From an uncultured Acetatifactor sp. (lineage in GTDB: Bacteria; Bacillota; Clostridia; Lachnospirales; Lachnospiraceae): a stretch of DNA of 64,000 bases. Position 1 is the first letter of the stretch; every line of letters starts with the position of its first letter. The stretch lies in NCBI GenBank assembly GCA_947627535.1, contig CANQWM010000006.1:1-64000 (forward strand), given 5' to 3'. Below are positions 53,241-59,637 of the stretch, one piece after another. The translations under genes were made by a program, and so were the position numbers. A model generated the notes under the pieces. That model was given only the letters and a program-made list of their open reading frames with translations, searched no databases and was not told the origin of the DNA.

Positions 53241-53349
53241 CCTGAACCTCCAATTTTTTCTCTGAAATTTTCGGGACCTCCAACTGTCCGTTTCTTTCAT
53301 TTTTCGGGCGTTTGATCCTTTTTAGGTTCGATTAAGTCCTCCCTCTTTC

Positions 53350-53418
53350 TTAAATCCATTCGAGATCCAAATATACGAATCTGTTTCCCCGCGCATCATA
53401 AAAACCCTTGCGAAACTC
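53350..53418 (-). pseudogene. Remnant of a BspA-like LRR gene 3' end
   Basis: The minus strand reads FRKGFYDARGNRFVYLDLEW followed by Ile and a stop codon. The end of the intact LRR gene 4 kb away reads ARGNGFVYVDLERI, and the two DNA stretches are clearly similar (ATATACGAATCTGTTTCCCC here, ATATACGAATCCGTTTCCCC there). No LRR body precedes it, so this is a leftover of an LRR gene, now overlapped by the small-RNA promoter. Confidence 0.6.
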
Positions 53419-53436
53419 TGCATATTGTGGTATATT
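53408..53436 (+). promoter_or_regulatory. Promoter of the candidate antitoxin RNA
   Basis: TTGCGA, 17 bases and TATATT on the plus strand. No gene follows on this strand, only a short stretch ending in a terminator, so the product should be a small RNA. Confidence 0.6.
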
Positions 53437-53442
53437 AAACAT

Positions 53443-53565
53443 AAAGAGGGACATCTGCGCTAACAAATGCCCCACAGGAGCTACCGATAGACGGTTAGCC
53501 CGGATTATAAACAACTAAGAAATCAGCCGCTCAGTTTTCCAGACAGGGGCGGCTATTTCTGTGTC
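53443..53565 (+). ncRNA. Candidate antisense RNA antitoxin
   Basis: A predicted transcript of about 120 bases from the plus-strand promoter to the hairpin with arms AGAAATCAGCCGC and GCGGCTATTTCT. It converges on the 32-aa peptide gene and is fully complementary to the 3' end of that message over about 50 bases. It also carries GGTTAGCCC, which could pair over seven bases with the peptide gene's ribosome binding region. This is the layout of TxpA/RatA-like and Fst-like type I toxin-antitoxin loci. No expression evidence is available from sequence alone. Confidence 0.55.
53516..53560. terminator. Shared hairpin terminator of the toxin and antitoxin transcripts
   Basis: AGAAATCAGCCGC and GCGGCTATTTCT form a 13-bp stem with one mismatch around an 18-base loop, followed by TGTGTCTTG on the plus strand. 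The peptide's stop codon lies in one arm. Confidence 0.6.
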
Positions 53566-53651
53566 TTGTTACTATCTTTACCAAAAGAGTATCCGATTCC
53601 AAAGCAGGTCAAGCCGAAGCTCAGCACTGCAATCAGTCCCAAAATATCCAT
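53553..53651 (-). CDS. 32-aa hydrophobic peptide, candidate type I toxin
   Basis: The peptide reads MDILGLIAVLSFGLTCFGIG then YSFGKDSNKTQK: one membrane helix with a short polar, basic tail, like small type I toxins. AAAGGAGGG lies about ten bases before the ATG. It has its own promoter and a long structured leader in which TTAGCCCTC can pair with the ribosome binding site GAGGGCTGA, so translation should be restrained. Convergent with a small RNA. Toxicity is inferred from size, hydrophobicity and layout; a holin-like or ordinary membrane peptide are alternatives. Confidence 0.65.
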   Translation of the reverse strand: MDILGLIAVLSFGLTCFGIGYSFGKDSNKTQK

Positions 53652-53841
53652 TTGGCTCAGCCCTCCTTTCCCAGATTCCCTTGCGGGTTTCTATGTAATC
53701 GGAGGGCGCACTGCGTCCGGTGGACGCAGGCTCTGCGCCGACCGAAACGGAGTGTAGATCACAGTCCCTCCGGAGAGGGCTAACCGCCTACCATCCTGGC
53801 AGTCCCAGGAACATATTACCATAATTCGACAGAAAGTGCAA
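53652..53841 (-). promoter_or_regulatory. Promoter and structured leader of the 32-aa peptide gene
   Basis: TTGCAC, 17 bases and TAATAT with a TGG extension (minus strand) give a leader of about 155 bases. It folds into CTGCGTCC.ACC.GGACGCAG and CCCTC.TCCG.GAGGG hairpins; the CCCTC arm can instead pair with the ribosome binding site over ten positions. Such competition is typical of type I toxin messages. Confidence 0.6.
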
Positions 53842-53932
53842 TTTGAACTTCGCCTTTTTTGTCAAATGCAGTCTCCCTGCTTTCGTCCATTCAATTTACA
53901 TGCTGCATTTCGGCATCGGTAAACTGCCGGAG

Positions 53933-54097
53933 TTAATCAAGTAACTGTAACAGCTTATCCTTTTCCAGCCAGATACATCTGCCGCCATAAAGAGGTGTAC
54001 TATTCGGTTCCCATGTTTCTATGAGTATATAGGTTATCTTTCCTGTCTCTAGATTTTCCACATACCACCCCGGGGCAATGAAATCTATGCAACCTTG
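53933..54097 (-). pseudogene. C-terminal remnant of an unidentified gene
   Basis: About 54 codons remain open after an in-frame stop: FIAPGWYVENLETGKITYIL, then IETWEPNSTPLYGGRCIW and LEKDKLLQLLD before TAA. The composition is protein-like, but there is no start codon or ribosome binding site. I cannot name the family. It fits the picture of degraded mobile DNA around the toxin-like locus. Confidence 0.5.
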
Positions 54098-54184
54098 TCA
54101 AGTGATGAATTGATTTTAACAATAAAAACGATATTTCATTCCATGATGTTTTTATGATGTTATACTGACTGCAAGGAGATAAAA

Positions 54185-54301
54185 ATGAATCAAGAAGCAA
54201 TAGTCATCGTTACTCTATCTACCGTAAAAATCAGTTGCATCGGAAAAGCTGCCTTGTCCACGATAGAGAACTACAAAAACGAAAAAAGGCACCACAGATA
54301 A
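54185..54301 (+). CDS. 38-aa small protein
   Basis: The frame reads MNQEAIVIVTLSTVKISCIG, then KAALSTIENYKNEKRHHR: a hydrophobic N-terminal half and a basic tail. An excellent AAGGAG lies seven bases before the ATG and an extended -10 (TGTTATACT) about 25 bases further up. It is not a shadow of another gene. Its 3' end overlaps the terminator of the convergent hydrolase operon. A membrane peptide, possibly another toxin-like one, is an inference; no family is known to me. Confidence 0.55.
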   Translation: MNQEAIVIVTLSTVKISCIGKAALSTIENYKNEKRHHR

Positions 54302-54317
54302 TAATCCGCAGTACCTT
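54282..54317 (-). terminator. Terminator of the hydrolase pair
   Basis: On the minus strand AAGGTACTGCGGA pairs with TCTGTGGTGCCTT over 13 positions (some G-U), followed by TTTTTT. Confidence 0.8.
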
Positions 54318-54343
54318 ATGTTTTACAATATTTAGTATTTATA

Positions 54344-55399
54344 TTATTTTGTTGAACTACTTATCCTTCGATTTATGAACGCTATCATCCTATTATATGC
54401 ATCTTTTGCAGTTTCATCCACTCTTTCATTTGCCACAAAGCAATGCGGCATCTGGATATTTACCTCAGCCAGTGGATCTATAAGTTCATGTTCTACGCCG
54501 GCATCCTCAAGTGCTATGTCCATTTCACGCATATCAACATAATATTCGCTTCCCAAGAGAACCGACGGAATATAATCTTCCGTGATCCACATCGTATTGT
54601 TGTACTTCTTGATTTCTTCTTTACTCAGGAATATAGAACCTTTTACATAATTCCCGACCAGAATTTTTGTTCCGATTGAAAATTTATCATAAGCTAACGG
54701 CGCGTCGTCAATGACTAACGCTTTCACCTGTTCCGATCTCAAAGCCGGATCTATGCCAAGCAGCGCCGCATATTCGGGATTCGTTATTACGCTTCCGATC
54801 TGACTTGTGATGATCGCCCCCGCGGAAGAACCCATAATAACGATCTGCTCCATATCAAGATGGTATTCTTCCGCATGATCCATTAGAAACAGAAAAGCCT
54901 CATTAGCTTGTATAACCGGAGTCGGAAAGTGGTATTCGGGTACTAATGCATAGTCGATATTCACAAGGTTGAATCCCTCTGAGCAAATATCGTCGAGCAG
55001 CGAGGTCGCATCTGTCTCAGCCAAGGGATCGCCGTCACATTTGCTGCCTCCGAAAAAACCGCCTCCGTGAAAATAAATCATAGTCGGTCGCTGCACATCA
55101 ACATTCCCGTCGGGATAAGTTATGTCTAAAAAGCTGTTTGGATAATCATCCGAATAACGAATCTCGGTTATAATTAACTGCCCATTGTCCTTTGTTGTCT
55201 GCACAGGATCACGCAAAGGTTCATATAAATTTTTCGTATTGACAATTCCTTGTGACGCATTTTGAATTGCTCCTACAATGATCTGCGTATGCGTCATAAG
55301 CAGAAAGAATGTTCCGATCACAAGAACAACGATCACGATAAGCGCGATCAGTAAGCCCTTCAATAGCCTGTGTTTCTTATTTACCTTCACCGTATTCAT
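54344..55399 (-). CDS. Membrane-anchored alpha/beta hydrolase (HSL/esterase type)
   Basis: A 351-aa protein with an N-terminal membrane helix (LLIALIVIVVLVIGTFFLL) and an outward alpha/beta-hydrolase domain. The oxyanion motif is YFHGGGFFGGS, the nucleophile elbow MGSSAGAII, and a likely catalytic His lies in MPHCFV. It resembles hormone-sensitive-lipase-like esterases. The substrate is unknown. Its start overlaps the stop of the second hydrolase gene (ATGA). The pair is divergent from a TetR regulator. Confidence 0.88.
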   Translation of the reverse strand: MNTVKVNKKHRLLKGLLIALIVIVVLVIGTFFLLMTHTQIIVGAIQNASQGIVNTKNLYEPLRDPVQTTKDNGQLIITEIRYSDDYPNSFLDITYPDGNVDVQRPTMIYFHGGGFFGGSKCDGDPLAETDATSLLDDICSEGFNLVNIDYALVPEYHFPTPVIQANEAFLFLMDHAEEYHLDMEQIVIMGSSAGAIITSQIGSVITNPEYAALLGIDPALRSEQVKALVIDDAPLAYDKFSIGTKILVGNYVKGSIFLSKEEIKKYNNTMWITEDYIPSVLLGSEYYVDMREMDIALEDAGVEHELIDPLAEVNIQMPHCFVANERVDETAKDAYNRMIAFINRRISSSTK

Positions 55400-56349
55400 T
55401 GATTCTTCTCCACATCCTTCCAGTTTGAATTATTAAGAATTTCCGCATCGTCCCCTACAAATACCTTGGCAGCTTCTTCGTCGCCCGTTAGTTGATAGAG
55501 CATCCATGCGGTCATATATCCATCGCTACGGGCAAGCATATCTTCATGTTCCGCTCCCGCCGCTCTTCCCCTAATTTTGAAATTATCATCAGAAATCAGA
55601 TTATAGTTTTCAATCAAAGAAGACAGCGGCGCAACCCCTGCAAATTCCTTACTGGGATCCTTTGCACCATTATCATCGGATTTCCCTGTTCCTGCTGCCA
55701 TAAAATACGGAATATGTACTTTCGACACATCGTAGCGCCAACCCATATTCCCCGCGAGTAATGGGTATGCAGCGCTTCCTGTAAACATTGCTTTGTAAAC
55801 GGCTCCATTCTCGTATTCAGTCACAGCGGCTAATGCGCCAGCCCCTCCTTGTGAGAAGCCTACAATGCCGATATTTTCAACGTCAAGCTTGCCGTAGAGG
55901 ATATGATCCTCCGATAAATGAATCACATAGTCAAGTGTGATTGAAGTTGTCTCTCCCGTGCCTGTCTGAGGATCTTCGTTTCCGACAACCACAAACCCCC
56001 ACGAGGCAAGGCGCTTAAACCACTCCTCATATTTATAAGCCGGTGTCCCGCTGGCATTGACAGCGATAATAACCGGGTACTGTTGATCTGTTGTTTCAAG
56101 TTCGACAGGATACCAAAAACGGTATTTTTGAATCGACGTGTTTTCTGACGGAAAATCTTTATTAGATACTACATACGGGCCAAGCTGTGAATATTTCTGC
56201 TCCAATGGAGCGGTGGAAATAAAATCCTTGTAATAGTCAGGTTTTACCGAGGATTTTTTCGAGTCATTCAGCCCTTTGAATATGAGAACTGCCACTACGA
56301 TGATAAACACTAACAGGACAGCCCCAAGCATTTTAATCATTTTTTTCAT
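55396..56349 (-). CDS. Membrane-anchored alpha/beta hydrolase (dienelactone/cutinase-like)
   Basis: A 317-aa protein: N-terminal helix (MLGAVLLVFIIVVAVLIF), then an alpha/beta-hydrolase domain with the nucleophile in VGFSQGGAGALAA, an Asp region in TGKSDDNGAKD and a His near GAEHEDM. It looks like the chlorophyllase/PET-hydrolase-like group. AAGGAAGGG precedes the chosen ATG. First of two genes repressed, presumably, by the divergent TetR protein. Confidence 0.85.
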   Translation of the reverse strand: MKKMIKMLGAVLLVFIIVVAVLIFKGLNDSKKSSVKPDYYKDFISTAPLEQKYSQLGPYVVSNKDFPSENTSIQKYRFWYPVELETTDQQYPVIIAVNASGTPAYKYEEWFKRLASWGFVVVGNEDPQTGTGETTSITLDYVIHLSEDHILYGKLDVENIGIVGFSQGGAGALAAVTEYENGAVYKAMFTGSAAYPLLAGNMGWRYDVSKVHIPYFMAAGTGKSDDNGAKDPSKEFAGVAPLSSLIENYNLISDDNFKIRGRAAGAEHEDMLARSDGYMTAWMLYQLTGDEEAAKVFVGDDAEILNNSNWKDVEKNQ

Positions 56350-56397
56350 ATGCCCTTCCTTGACAATGCGTTGGTACAAATGTATCATATTATCGGT

Positions 56398-56417
56398 GAT
56401 GAAACAAGTGTTTCGTC
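56398..56417. promoter_or_regulatory. TetR-type operator
   Basis: GATGAAACA.AG.TGTTTCGTC is a palindrome of nine-base arms with one mismatch, midway between the hydrolase and TetR starts. It covers the minus-strand -35 area; a plus-strand promoter (TTGACA, 17 bases, TATCAT) lies next to it. Confidence 0.65.
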
Positions 56418-56453
56418 GAAAATGATACAATTTATGGAGGTTTGTATCGGCTC

Positions 56454-56960
56454 ATGAACATGAACAACGAGCAAAAGAATACCTATGTAAAGCACCAGAT
56501 TACAAACGCCCTGTTAGAGCTTTTGAAAGAGAAATCTATCGCTGATATTTCAATAACCGAATTAACACAGAAAGCGCAGATCGGCAGAGTTTCATTTTAT
56601 CGTAATTTTCAAACAAAAGAAGATATTCTACGGGAAGAGTCTGATCGGCTCATTAAAGAATGGGGGAAACTCTACGAAACGAATCCTGAATCTTCACCGG
56701 AAACACTATTTCCCTCTTTGTTTGATTTTTACAGGGAACATAAAGAGTTTTACACCATTCTTTATCAAGCAGGAATGACCTTGATTATGCAGGAAACAAT
56801 CCTTAATGCTATTCAAATAACCCCCGAAATGGCAAACATTGAAGCATACATGAAGTCTTTTTGGGCATATGGGATATATGGCTGGCTAATTGAATGGATG
56901 AAACGTGGGATGCCGGAGTCTGGTAGAGAACTGATCCAATTTTTCACTCAAGTTCCGTAA
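56454..56960 (+). CDS. TetR-family transcriptional regulator
   Basis: A 168-aa regulator. The helix-turn-helix is SIADISITELTQKAQIGRVS, followed by FYRNFQTKEDIL; the ligand domain has the TetR_C pattern FWAYGIYGWLIEWMKRGMPE. The ATG was chosen about 16 bases after GGAGG; a TTG closer in lacks spacing. It is divergent from the two hydrolase genes, with a palindromic operator between. Its last codons overlap the recombinase remnant on the other strand. Confidence 0.9.
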   Translation: MNMNNEQKNTYVKHQITNALLELLKEKSIADISITELTQKAQIGRVSFYRNFQTKEDILREESDRLIKEWGKLYETNPESSPETLFPSLFDFYREHKEFYTILYQAGMTLIMQETILNAIQITPEMANIEAYMKSFWAYGIYGWLIEWMKRGMPESGRELIQFFTQVP

Positions 56961-57267
56961 TGGCAACATACCGTTTGATTTCTCCCATGAACATCTTGTA
57001 CATTACCCTCTGAATGTTCTTCCTCGCTTCTATCTTGTGGCTTGTGCAGGCATTTTTGCCCAAGCGGTTATATGTCTGGCAGATATAATAAGCTTTGTCT
57101 ATCGGCTCCCATTCTTCCCCTGTCCGGCGGTCTTTGTCCGTCCTGCCCACTTTTTCATAGCGTACCTGCATTGACTTTCCGCAAGTAGCACAATACACAA
57201 TGCCATGAAAAATATTGTAATACGGGCAGTTGTTCCCTTTTATAATCAGCGGTCTGCCGTCTATGAG
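56944..57267 (-). pseudogene. Truncated serine recombinase (zinc-ribbon part)
   Basis: The minus strand reads IDGRPLIIKGNNCPYYNIFH, GIVYCATCGKSMQVRYEKVG and then ACTSHKIEARKNIQRVMYKM, ending ITELE. This matches the zinc beta-ribbon and following helix of large serine recombinases of integrative elements. The catalytic N-terminal domain is absent and a stop precedes the fragment. It is a scar of an element that once inserted here and fits the mixed content of the region. Confidence 0.75.
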
Positions 57268-57316
57268 CTACTGAACTTTTTCCCACTCCGCTTATCCAAA
57301 CTCTCTGTATCTACTA

Positions 57317-57451
57317 TTATTTCCGCAGTGTGTTCCTTTCTCTCCTGATCTGCCTGCTGCTCATTCCTCTGCGGTTTTGCATCAAACACGTTTTTGCAAT
57401 TATGAAAACAATAACGAGAATACCGAATGCCAGGATACCTTTCCCTTTCAC
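57317..57451 (-). CDS. 44-aa small membrane protein
   Basis: The frame starts at GTG overlapping the stop of the upstream LRR gene (GTGA), with GGAGG nine bases before it, inside the LRR coding end. It reads KGKGILAFGILVIVFIIAKT, then CLMQNRRGMSSRQIRRERNT and LRK: one membrane helix and a basic tail. Translational coupling supports it as the last gene of the surface operon. Function unknown. Confidence 0.6.
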   Translation of the reverse strand: MKGKGILAFGILVIVFIIAKTCLMQNRRGMSSRQIRRERNTLRK

Positions 57452-58218
57452 CACACCACGCCTCCCTCTTCCTCAATCCGTTCAAGATCCACATATACGA
57501 ATCCGTTTCCCCGGGCATAATTCTCCGCGCACGGATTACTCCCGTAAATCAGGTACAGTTTATCACATTTCATAAATGCAGACGGATTTATCTGCTCCAT
57601 ACTTTGGGGCAGGAACACCTTTTCCAGACAGGGACAATATGCACAGATACAAAACTCTTCCACATTCCATTCCTGCTGTAGCAGTCCCAGCTGCGTCATG
57701 CCCTCCGGCAGCCTCAGTTCTTTCAGATTGGGGCAGTACGAAAACGCATCCCGGCCAATGTTTTCCAGTCCTGTTCCCATTACAACATACTGCAGATTTG
57801 CGCAGCACGCAAAAGCCTGCGCTTCTATCCTTTCGATGCCCTGCGGCAGAACAATTTGTTCCACACTGCCGTTCCCCTGAAAGGCACCTTCTCCAATGAT
57901 ACTGACAGCCTTTCCATCCAGCATTTCCGGAACGAATACCAGTGTCTGATCTCCGAGATATTTCGTTATCGCTACAGTAGCTTCCGACCGATCCAGCAGG
58001 ATAACATATTCATAATCTGATTCTGACTGTTCTGACTTTTCCGCCGGTTCTGTTTTCTCCAATGGATTTTCACTTAACTCCGGTCGAGCAATCCTGTCCC
58101 CCGCAGCATCCAAGACACTTTCGCCATTCCCTTTTCGTCCGCTGTAATACCCTGCTATATATACGATTCCGATGAGCAGAAGCAGAAGTCCCGCTTTCCT
58201 TATGCGCTTTTTATTCAC
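57448..58218 (-). CDS. BspA-type leucine-rich repeat protein
   Basis: A 256-aa protein with an N-terminal membrane anchor (LLLLLIGIVYIAGYYSG), a Glu-rich linker and LRR_5 repeats of about 23 residues (IGEGAFQGNGSVEQIVLPQG, AFSYCPNLKELRLPEGM). BspA-like repeats occur on surfaces of gut bacteria and mediate adhesion in some. Its last part is ARGNGFVYVDLERI, also found as a remnant at about 53.4 kb. Third in a probable four- or five-gene operon. Confidence 0.88.
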   Translation of the reverse strand: MNKKRIRKAGLLLLLIGIVYIAGYYSGRKGNGESVLDAAGDRIARPELSENPLEKTEPAEKSEQSESDYEYVILLDRSEATVAITKYLGDQTLVFVPEMLDGKAVSIIGEGAFQGNGSVEQIVLPQGIERIEAQAFACCANLQYVVMGTGLENIGRDAFSYCPNLKELRLPEGMTQLGLLQQEWNVEEFCICAYCPCLEKVFLPQSMEQINPSAFMKCDKLYLIYGSNPCAENYARGNGFVYVDLERIEEEGGVVW

Positions 58219-58233
58219 TGTTTCACTTTCTCC

Positions 58234-59622
58234 CTATGGCATCTCATCTCCGCTTGCTGCTTCCACAAATTCCATTCCCCATGCTTTTGCCACTTCCTCT
58301 GCTCTGCTGCCGCTCTGTCCATAGATCACGAGGGGAACCTCATTCTCCACATATACGCGGAATATTTTCTCATCGTCTGTTACAGCGGCGCCTCCCGGAA
58401 TATAAATCCTTCGCAGAGAAGGGATGAAAAATTGGCTCCCCTCCAACACCTGAAGACTTTCCGGAAACTGAAGCCGTTCCAGATTACTATAATTACAAAT
58501 ACTGACCGACATTGTTGAAATGCCTTCCTCGAACACAATATTGGAAAGTCTCTCACAACAATCAAAAGCGTACCGGCCGACATAACAGCCAGAACCCGGT
58601 ATCACGATTTCTTCCAGATCTGTTCCGGAAAAAGCTCCCATTCCTATTTCGTTCAAGGTCTCAGGCAATTCTATCGCGGTAAGCGCCGCATCCGCAAAAG
58701 CCCAGTCCTCTATGGTCTTCAGCCCGCCTGGCAGTATCACTTCATCCAGTATGGCGTCCCGAAAAGCAAAGGTGCCAATCTCTCTGAGGCTTTCAGGAAA
58801 AATAATTCTGTCTATCTTTGTCCGGTTAAAGGAACCCTCGCCTAACCGCACCATCGTTTCAGGCAGCAGGATCTCTTCATACTGTATCTTGTCCCCATAG
58901 ACCATATACTGTCCTATGACGGCATTTACATATCCTGATTCCGAAGGATGATCCATGGTTTTGGTGACACCATACGGAATTTCAAGAACTGCTCCTTCCC
59001 CTCCTTCGGCAGAAATCAAACAGCTTCCTCTGATCTGAAAATCTCCCTGATCCCGCAGTTCCTGCCACAGACTTCCCTCAAAAGCATATTCATCCACATG
59101 AGCCGTTTGGGGGAAGCGAATCGTTCCAAGCTTTGCACAGTCTCCAAAGGCATTTTCTCCGACAAATGCCATGCTGTCCGGCAGCCATATTTCCTCCAAT
59201 ACGCTGTCACCGAAGAACGCGCTCTCTCCTATGTACTGCAGTCCTTCCGCCAGCTTGACCGTTTTCAGCATTTCGCACCCCGCGAAAGCGTTTGCGCCCA
59301 CATAGCGCACTCCCGGCGAGATAGTGACCGTTTCAATATCGGTTCGACCCAGAAACGCGTTTTCCCCAATCCCCGCCACAGGCATACCACCAATCTGGGC
59401 AGGAATGATGATTTCTGACCGATCCGGGCCTCCCGTTATGACGATCTCACCCTCTGCCGTTACAATATAATATAGATCTTCTTCCGTTTCTGTTTCACCT
59501 TCTGGCTCCTGCACACTAGCGCCAATGTTTTCTTCTATAGCTGCAACGGAAAGACAAAATACAGGCCACATCATTATCATCGTGAAACAGAAGCTCATAG
59601 CATATTTGACATTACTTTTCAT
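58234..59622 (-). CDS. Secreted BspA-type leucine-rich repeat protein
   Basis: A 462-aa protein with a signal peptide (MSFCFTMIMMWPVFCLSVAA) and at least ten LRR_5 units from residue 75 on, for example IGENAFLGRTDIETVTISPG, VGANAFAGCEMLKTVKLAEG and IGMGAFSGTDLEEIVIPGSG. No sortase motif was found. It ends RAEEVAKAWGMEFVEA, a common tail for this family. It follows a lipoprotein gene by 15 bases and precedes the shorter LRR gene by 15 bases, so they are cotranscribed. Confidence 0.9.
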   Translation of the reverse strand: MKSNVKYAMSFCFTMIMMWPVFCLSVAAIEENIGASVQEPEGETETEEDLYYIVTAEGEIVITGGPDRSEIIIPAQIGGMPVAGIGENAFLGRTDIETVTISPGVRYVGANAFAGCEMLKTVKLAEGLQYIGESAFFGDSVLEEIWLPDSMAFVGENAFGDCAKLGTIRFPQTAHVDEYAFEGSLWQELRDQGDFQIRGSCLISAEGGEGAVLEIPYGVTKTMDHPSESGYVNAVIGQYMVYGDKIQYEEILLPETMVRLGEGSFNRTKIDRIIFPESLREIGTFAFRDAILDEVILPGGLKTIEDWAFADAALTAIELPETLNEIGMGAFSGTDLEEIVIPGSGCYVGRYAFDCCERLSNIVFEEGISTMSVSICNYSNLERLQFPESLQVLEGSQFFIPSLRRIYIPGGAAVTDDEKIFRVYVENEVPLVIYGQSGSRAEEVAKAWGMEFVEAASGDEMP

Positions 59623-59637
59623 ATCTGTGCCACCCCA

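Noticed and set aside
53566..53757. 63-codon plus-strand frame over the toxin-like locus
   Set aside because: Antisense to the 32-aa peptide and its structured leader; no ribosome binding site.
54000..54200. 66-codon frame on the minus strand (MLLDSFLSPCSQ...)
   Set aside because: A different frame of the same stretch gives protein-like sequence (GWYVENLETGKITYIL), so this frame is a shadow of a gene remnant.
57261..57518. 85-codon minus-strand frame starting MPGETDSYMW
   Set aside because: It overlaps the LRR gene end in another frame; the GTG-started small membrane protein with translational coupling is better supported.
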